A stretch of 64,000 bases of DNA from Struthio camelus. Its lineage: Eukaryota; Chordata; Aves; Struthioniformes; Struthionidae. The notes under the pieces are model-generated. The model worked only from the letters and a program-made list of their open reading frames with translations. It ran no database searches and was not told the DNA's origin. Of the stretch, positions 58,401-64,000 are shown piece after piece; position 1 is the stretch's first letter, and each line of letters starts with the position of its first letter. Where the stretch lies: contig NC_090947.1 of the NCBI RefSeq assembly GCF_040807025.1, forward strand, positions 10,478,001 to 10,542,000. The letters run 5' to 3'. The position numbers and the translations under genes were made by a program.

Positions 58401-61400
58401 TTGTCACCCCCTTCCCAAAGCAGGAGCAGCTGTGCCAAGGTGTCCATAGCATGTTCTGAAGTACTGCTGCCTGAGGACACCTTTCTCACCACTCGGGGCA
58501 CCACAAAGGCGTCCCTCTACTTAAACTCATATCTCCTTGCCACAATTTGCAAAGGAGCCCAGTGACACGAACCACCTTCTCCACCCTGCAAGGTCCCACC
58601 TACGCTGACACCTCACCACCGCCTCACCTTGCAACACTGGCGACTGGAGCCCCAACTGTCATGCAGAGAGGTCCTACATGCAAGCTTCCTAGAAGACGAT
58701 TTTCCCAAAGTCTTAGCAAGACCTTCCAGGTTGCTAGCCAGCCCGTTTATCTTTGCTAATCCTGAAGTAAGCGACACACAAAGTTCGCCACATAAAGCTA
58801 GTGAGCTGCAGGAATGCATCATCACAACCTTCCTCTACCGTCTCCAGCAACATATCACAGTAAAGCTTCAGGCTCTGCCCCCGTCATCCTTTGCCTGAAA
58901 ATGAAGTTGGGCTATAGTTACCTTCTTTAACCAAGTTCTCATTGTAAAGACTGTTGAGAACTGATGCGTTAAGTGTCCCATTGGCTAGTAGGATACCCGT
59001 CAACATGGCCAGTTTGTTCCTCTCGGACTCTGAGAAACCTTTCAGGAAGAGCAGCAACTACAAGAGGAAGTAAGAATTGCCATAAAACAACCCTCTTTCA
59101 CAGAAGTCAGCTACTTTGGCTACCGTCTCCACGCTAGATACTTGCTTTTGTTTCAATCGAGCAATCCAATCAGCAGCAACACTAGTGCATCGGTAGTCTT
59201 TTCCACTAGTCATACAGAACAGTTTTTCTATTAAGAAACCAAAAGATCTTCTCTCCTATTTGAATAATCTATTGAACACCCTATCTTTCTTCTGTAACAC
59301 TGATCAACTGGTAGAATTTGAAGGTTTCTTTCAGCAGAAAAATAAGCCTACTTCATACCTTTTTGACTTCATCTTCAAAGCCTTTCTCTAGGTACTTGTA
59401 ACGCCTGATTAGCTTGTTAAAAACCTGGAAAGAGATCGAGCATATGTATTATTTTTTCCCCTGTATTACTTAAATCAAGTTCAGCAAAGTTGGTTTGAAC
59501 TCTTTTAGAGTTCTTCTAGCTTAGCATAATGCCATTATGCCACACACCCAGAGCCATCTTTTAGGAGGCATCTTCAAGCCATGCCATAAATTGGTATTTT
59601 ATCTAAACATCCAACTACACAAACATTCCATTCTTGACCACTAAACAGAAGTTCAACTGTACCTGTTTCAGAACTAACCTGAGCAAATGCTTGCATGGTT
59701 TCTAGGTCTTCCTGTGCCGCAAATACACAGACATCTGTGCGCATCATGTCATCTGCCAGGGTACCACCTGGGGCTAAAGAAGGGTTTCAGTATTAGTGGT
59801 ATTAGTCTCCAACAAGAAGACTGAGTTGTCTCCACAGTAAGAATTCCAACATCCAAACACACAAGATGTGTTGTCCTTTCACAAAAAAGGGAAGGAATGC
59901 CTAGATCACTGAAGAGACATCTGCTTTTCCATCTGCTTCACTCTCGTAGGTGCACTGAATTTTAAATCAGTAGCTTAGATATGAACACGTAAACGTTTTG
60001 ACTCCCTATAGCTGAACGGATTGGCAACACGTTTACATCCCCATAAGTAAACATAAGCATACAAGCCCCTCTTCCCTTAAAGGAAAACCCTAAAGCTGCT
60101 TTATCCTAGCAGTGGTCTTTTTAGTGTCTACTGTAATAGCACTGCTTTCCTAAGCAAGAGAAAGTCAAACCAGGAGATGAAATATGTAGACACGCACATT
60201 CAAAATTCAGTGTCCCAGAGACAAACTCGAGGCTTCAGTCTTGAAAGGTCACTCGAGCTATTTAACAATGAAGCAGAAATTGCTTATTCACCACCCTTCT
60301 TCCCTTTAACGCAGGCATCTGATCACTACCAAGGCCACTTCATTAACTAGGGTGAATTCAGGTCACAAGTTCTGGTGTGTCAGGGCACCTCGTTACTGAT
60401 TTCTATGCCATCTACACACAAGGGAGATCTTTTTATTACGTGTTAGTAAGAAACATAACTTAAAGACAGAGATAAATGCTGGCGGTAAGAATATGAAGAT
60501 ATGGCAAGGCAAAAGGATGACATTTTTTATTTTGGCCTCGTCCAGTCAAAGATCAAAGCTCATCTACTTGGCTACTTGTTATGAAGAGGGAATTGAGTAG
60601 AGGACCTCTATACTGGCATCAGTTCTTTCTCAAAAGCACTGCTGCGTTTCTGAGAGGCGACTTTAATTGGCTAAGATGATCAGCAGCGCCCACGAGCAAT
60701 GCAGTTTTCCTTTCTGCCTCACCTTTGTTCCTAGAGGGCACCTGTGTGCACTGGTTAAAACTCTTAAACCCAAAGAGATTGTTACAATTTTTACAATAAG
60801 AATTTCAAGCTGTGATGCTCCCTGGGGCAGGCACGTTATATTTCCTCACGTTGCCAGCTCTCATAACATCAGCAAAAGCACCTCTTACCAAAAGGAACGT
60901 GACAATAACTTCAGCCTACACGACACTGTTCCAGTATACAGCTTTTAGATGAACAGGTGCACTTAATGAAATTAAACCATTGTGAATGCCTTTTTCTTCA
61001 TCATTTGTTCCTGCAAGTTGCCTGTTGTCCACAATACGGGTGTGAAGACCACCTGAATATGCCAGAGACACCTCCTCCTAAACCACGCACACCCACTGCA
61101 GAACTGTCATCCACAGTCTGGCTGTGGCCCAGAATCAGATGCTTCCTCTCCTTCCCCAAAACATTTAGGTCACTTAGAATTCTATTTCTGCTGCATTAAG
61201 GGGGGAGGGGGAGGGGGGAACCAACCTTCGGCAGCTGCCAAATTTCTCGTTTAAGTCTTCATTCTACCCCCACCCCCACCTACTGCATAACAAATGCTGA
61301 AGTCTGAAACAGGCCTTTTCTGGTGAAGGCAGACAACATACAGGCAGTGAAGACCACCCTTTATTTTAAAAGGGTCCCTCCCATTTGAACCCCTTCTCAC

Positions 61401-62423
61401 CAGATGCTACTCAGTCAAGTAGGAAATGTGAAGTCTAAATCTAGAAGCACCACAGCTTTCTTGCTGCTTTTCAACCTCATGTAGTTTTACCTACTTCTCA
61501 CCTGGTTGATCTTGACCAGCTCTTTACATATATACATATATATTTACATATACATGCTTTTGAGCTTACAAGGCTTTTAGTCACCACGTTTCACTTCCTC
61601 TGTTCCATACGTTATCTGCCAACTTGGCCACCATCTCATTTCTCACCCCTGACATCTGCTAGAGCCTGTTCCCTCACTATTGCTAGGACAAACAATTCAT
61701 AACAGCGTTTCCAAGACTAAGCACATCAGTTCTTCCAAAAGCCACGGTACTTTCCAAACTAAGAAGGTATGGCGTGCAAAGCATGGGATCATGTCGGAAT
61801 CCTTCATGGCACCTCAGATGACCTTGTGACCAGACAAGGCATCTGAACAAAGCGTTTTGTTTCTCATCAGCACTCGTATTAACAGATCACACAGACTACA
61901 CAGAGTCAAGTTCCACTCTTGGTAAATAAATAGACAAATAATAAATAAATAGCTTCCAACATGTTCTCCTTTAAGTCAAGTCAGCACAAGTGAATATCTA
62001 AGCTCTGAAGAATGCAGACCAACCCAAGCAAAAGTGTGATATAGTATATAGACTAGTTCCACAGTAACATAATTTGATTGCTTATTATTCACTAAGACAG
62101 ACAGAGTTTGGCACAGATGACTTCCACCCCGTTCCACATACTCAGCAAGCTCTTTCGTGGAGTTTTTTCAGCAAAGGAAACGGTGAACTTTTGTAGTAAA
62201 GTCAACTGAATAAAGGTCAACAGCAGCCCCAGCAAAGGGGACTTACCCAGCATTCCGCCGGCCACCAGAATATCAAAGAGCGTTTCTGCATAGCGGCGAT
62301 AGTCAAGTTTCGCTCCAGAGGCATCAAGAAACTTTGCTACTGCCTCCAAGTCAGTGCCAGTTTCGCTTAAACCTTGAATAATACAGTCCTGGAACTGAGT
62401 AGGGTCAAACCTCTCTTTTTCAT
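55471..62423 (-). CDS. BZW1: Basic leucine zipper and W2 domains 1 (eIF5-mimic protein), 5' end missing
   Basis: Ten exons on the minus strand: 62423-62247, 59773-59679, 59424-59359, 59057-58922, 58319-58210, 58091-57921, 57506-57360, 56972-56834, 55915-55793, 55502-55471 (TGA). They hold 1,196 coding nt; adding the missing 64 nt (about 21 codons, MNNQKQQ.. in human) gives 419 aa, the human length. The start exon lies beyond base 64000. BZW1 (5MP2) resembles the eIF5 C-terminal domain; it binds eIF2 and eIF3 and competes with eIF5, tightening start-codon choice. Visible landmarks: [12 protein letters not shown] at the start, [14 protein letters not shown], a HEAT-like middle, and the C-terminal W2 domain ([40 protein letters not shown]) ending in the acidic tail [12 protein letters not shown]. 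The last exon carries only nine codons plus stop. The 139-nt exon at 56834-56972 is flanked by UG/G tracts. Confidence 0.96.
56795..57020 (-). repeat. GT-repeat/G-run tracts on both sides of a BZW1 exon
   Basis: Read on the minus strand, (TG)n plus G-runs lie 24-48 nt before the acceptor (plus strand 56996-57020, CA repeat then C runs). A second (TG)n followed by 17 G lies 10-40 nt after the donor of the same exon (plus strand 56795-56823). The pyrimidine tract of the acceptor is correspondingly weak. Confidence 0.85.
59774..62246 (-). other. BZW1 intron without recognisable gene
   Basis: About 2.5 kb between coding exons. It contains a G-rich run (61200-61219), a C/A-rich run near 61267-61280 and a TATATACATATATA patch near 61527-61552. 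Short plus-strand ORFs at 60667-60948 and 60957-61199 have no family resemblance. I see no further exon. Confidence 0.6.
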
Positions 62424-64000
62424 CTGTAAAAACAAAGCATTTGTTAAACTGAGGTTGTCACATACAGTTGTTTGTTGCTTTAATTAAAAAAAAAAAAAAA
62501 TCCACACAGTGACAAATCTAAAGCTGAACAGAACTGAGATCATTCTGGTTTACCACAAAAACTGGTATTACTAGTACAAGTAGCAACATAACAGTGTAGC
62601 CCAAAATGAATTTCAACAGCATTACACAAAACTCTTTGATCAATGAGACACAGTTATTTCTTCGCTCAAGACAATTCGCTTCTCCAATCAATTATTTTTC
62701 CCTTGCAGCCATTCTCCCTGCTAGGAAGTCACTGCTATATCACATCAGTAAGAAGTTTTACTGCTTTTATCTCTCCCCTCAGTCAAGGGGAGAGAGACAA
62801 TCATAAGCTAAAACATTTCTTAGTTACCTGTAATTGAACGCTTAAAGAGTTCTTTTACTTAGAAGAGCAGTCATCTGCGATGACCATTAGTTAAACCTCA
62901 AAAAGCTCAGCTGACTTCCAAGTTCAATTCTTACATCCTGCTCCCACGGTGGACCACAAACTTTCAAAATGGATGCTCATCTACCTGCTGGACAGTAATT
63001 CCAAACGCGTGCCCCTGCAACTTTGCACATTTGAGCCAGTTACTCAAGCTCCATTTTAGCCATTTAGGCCTCTTACTGTTTTAGACGAAATATTCTGACT
63101 GAAACATTGCATACTGTCATCATGCTTGAGCCAAGTGTCAGTACATGCTCTTTGGCTACAAAGACCACCCCCCTCCTCTTATTTGGGATGAAGAGAGTCT
63201 GAAATAACTGCTTTTCTCAAGTGCCTGCAGTAAATGTGGAAATCTGAGCCAAGTTTTTGGTCTTACAGCATCCCTACGTTTCTAAAAACAAAACATATGC
63301 TTTTTTGTATTTGAGATAAATATGCTGATTACGGCCTTGTTTTCACTATATGTAGGGTATAGTTAAAACGTGACAAACTCACACAAACAATTAAAACAAA
63401 GTCTTAGAAGGAAAGGTTCTTCAACTTTGACCAAATTTGTCCTTGGATTATGTAAAGCCTTAGAAGAAACTTCCAAAGAAAACACAACTCAGCTGCAAAC
63501 CTTACCTAAAGGGCTATCTTTAACAGCTTAGCCGGTTTTGTTAACACCTGTATAAACTCTTTATAAGACACATGTTACTGTCCTTATGTTCGATACAAGC
63601 TTTAACACATATGTAACAGCTATGTAGAAGCTTAGAAATACTGGATCAGTTATTTTCCAGGACAGATCTATGAGGCTGGTTGTGACCGCAGAGTTGCGCT
63701 TGGAAGCTGTTCTATGGTTCAATACTTTAAAAAGAAAACAAACAAACACACACCAAAAACCAAAACACACACCCAACCAACCCACCACCACCCCAAAAAC
63801 CTAGCATCTGCAGGACAGACTAAATCCAACTCCCAGTTCAATAGTTTCTCAAGGTATTTTTACTTGATGTCAAAATAGGTTCTGTAAGCCAAGTTTCTAC
63901 TTGGTACCTCTGCACCAATTTATTACTGCTTCAGTATGTACAGCGCCCTTAGCACTGTCCGTTTGAGTAGGAACGCTACTGGTGTTCTAGTAAGGCAGCA
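62424..64000 (-). other. BZW1 upstream intron, cut by the window edge
   Basis: No exon encoding the BZW1 N-terminus was found here. The region holds a C/A-only low-complexity stretch (about 63728-63800) and an A run near 62487-62501. The BZW1 start exon and promoter should lie just beyond 64000. Confidence 0.65.

Overview
This window is vertebrate nuclear DNA and almost certainly avian. Genes are split into short exons with GT..AG introns. Three CpG-rich promoter islands stand out from an AT-richer background. ORC2 intron 1 carries the 3' end of a CR1-type LINE, the dominant repeat of birds and other sauropsids. I cannot name the species from sequence alone.

Six protein-coding genes are present, in the same order and relative orientation as on human 2q33.1, read in reverse. 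From left to right: the last coding exon and about 7.6 kb of 3' UTR of HYCC2/FAM126B (+, 1-7870); complete ORC2 (+, 8569-25778, 16 coding exons, 568 aa); complete NIF3L1 (-, 34900-29877, 6 coding exons, 375 aa); complete PPIL3 (+, 35982-41871, 6 coding exons, 161 aa); complete CLK1 (+, 47090-53705, 12 coding exons after a non-coding first exon, 484 aa); and BZW1 (-, 62423-55471, ten coding exons, lacking only about the first 21 codons, which lie beyond the right edge). Every exon junction was placed by hand. The reading frame closes across each gene and predicted lengths match the mammalian orthologues to within a few residues.

Layout: HYCC2 and ORC2 run head to tail, with the ORC2 CpG promoter about 0.3 kb past the HYCC2 poly(A) signal. 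ORC2 and NIF3L1 converge on about 2.8 kb of AT-rich intergenic DNA. NIF3L1 and PPIL3 diverge from one shared CpG-island promoter (about 34.9-35.35 kb). PPIL3 and CLK1 are head to tail across about 2.8 kb. CLK1 and BZW1 are tail to tail with only about 240 bp between poly(A) signals. The genes are unrelated in pathway: PI4-kinase complex scaffold, replication origin licensing, a conserved NIF3-family protein, a spliceosomal cyclophilin, an SR-protein kinase, and a translation regulator.

I found no new multi-gene system. The observations most worth a second look are non-coding: a long near-perfect hairpin in PPIL3 intron 5; an exact 25-nt element shared by two CLK1 introns; the frame-shifting 91-nt CLK1 exon; a BZW1 exon flanked on both sides by UG-repeat/G-run tracts; a tandem pair of MYB-like sites in the NIF3L1/PPIL3 promoter; heat-shock-like and CRE-like motifs at the CLK1 promoter; and a cluster of Pumilio motifs in the HYCC2 3' UTR.
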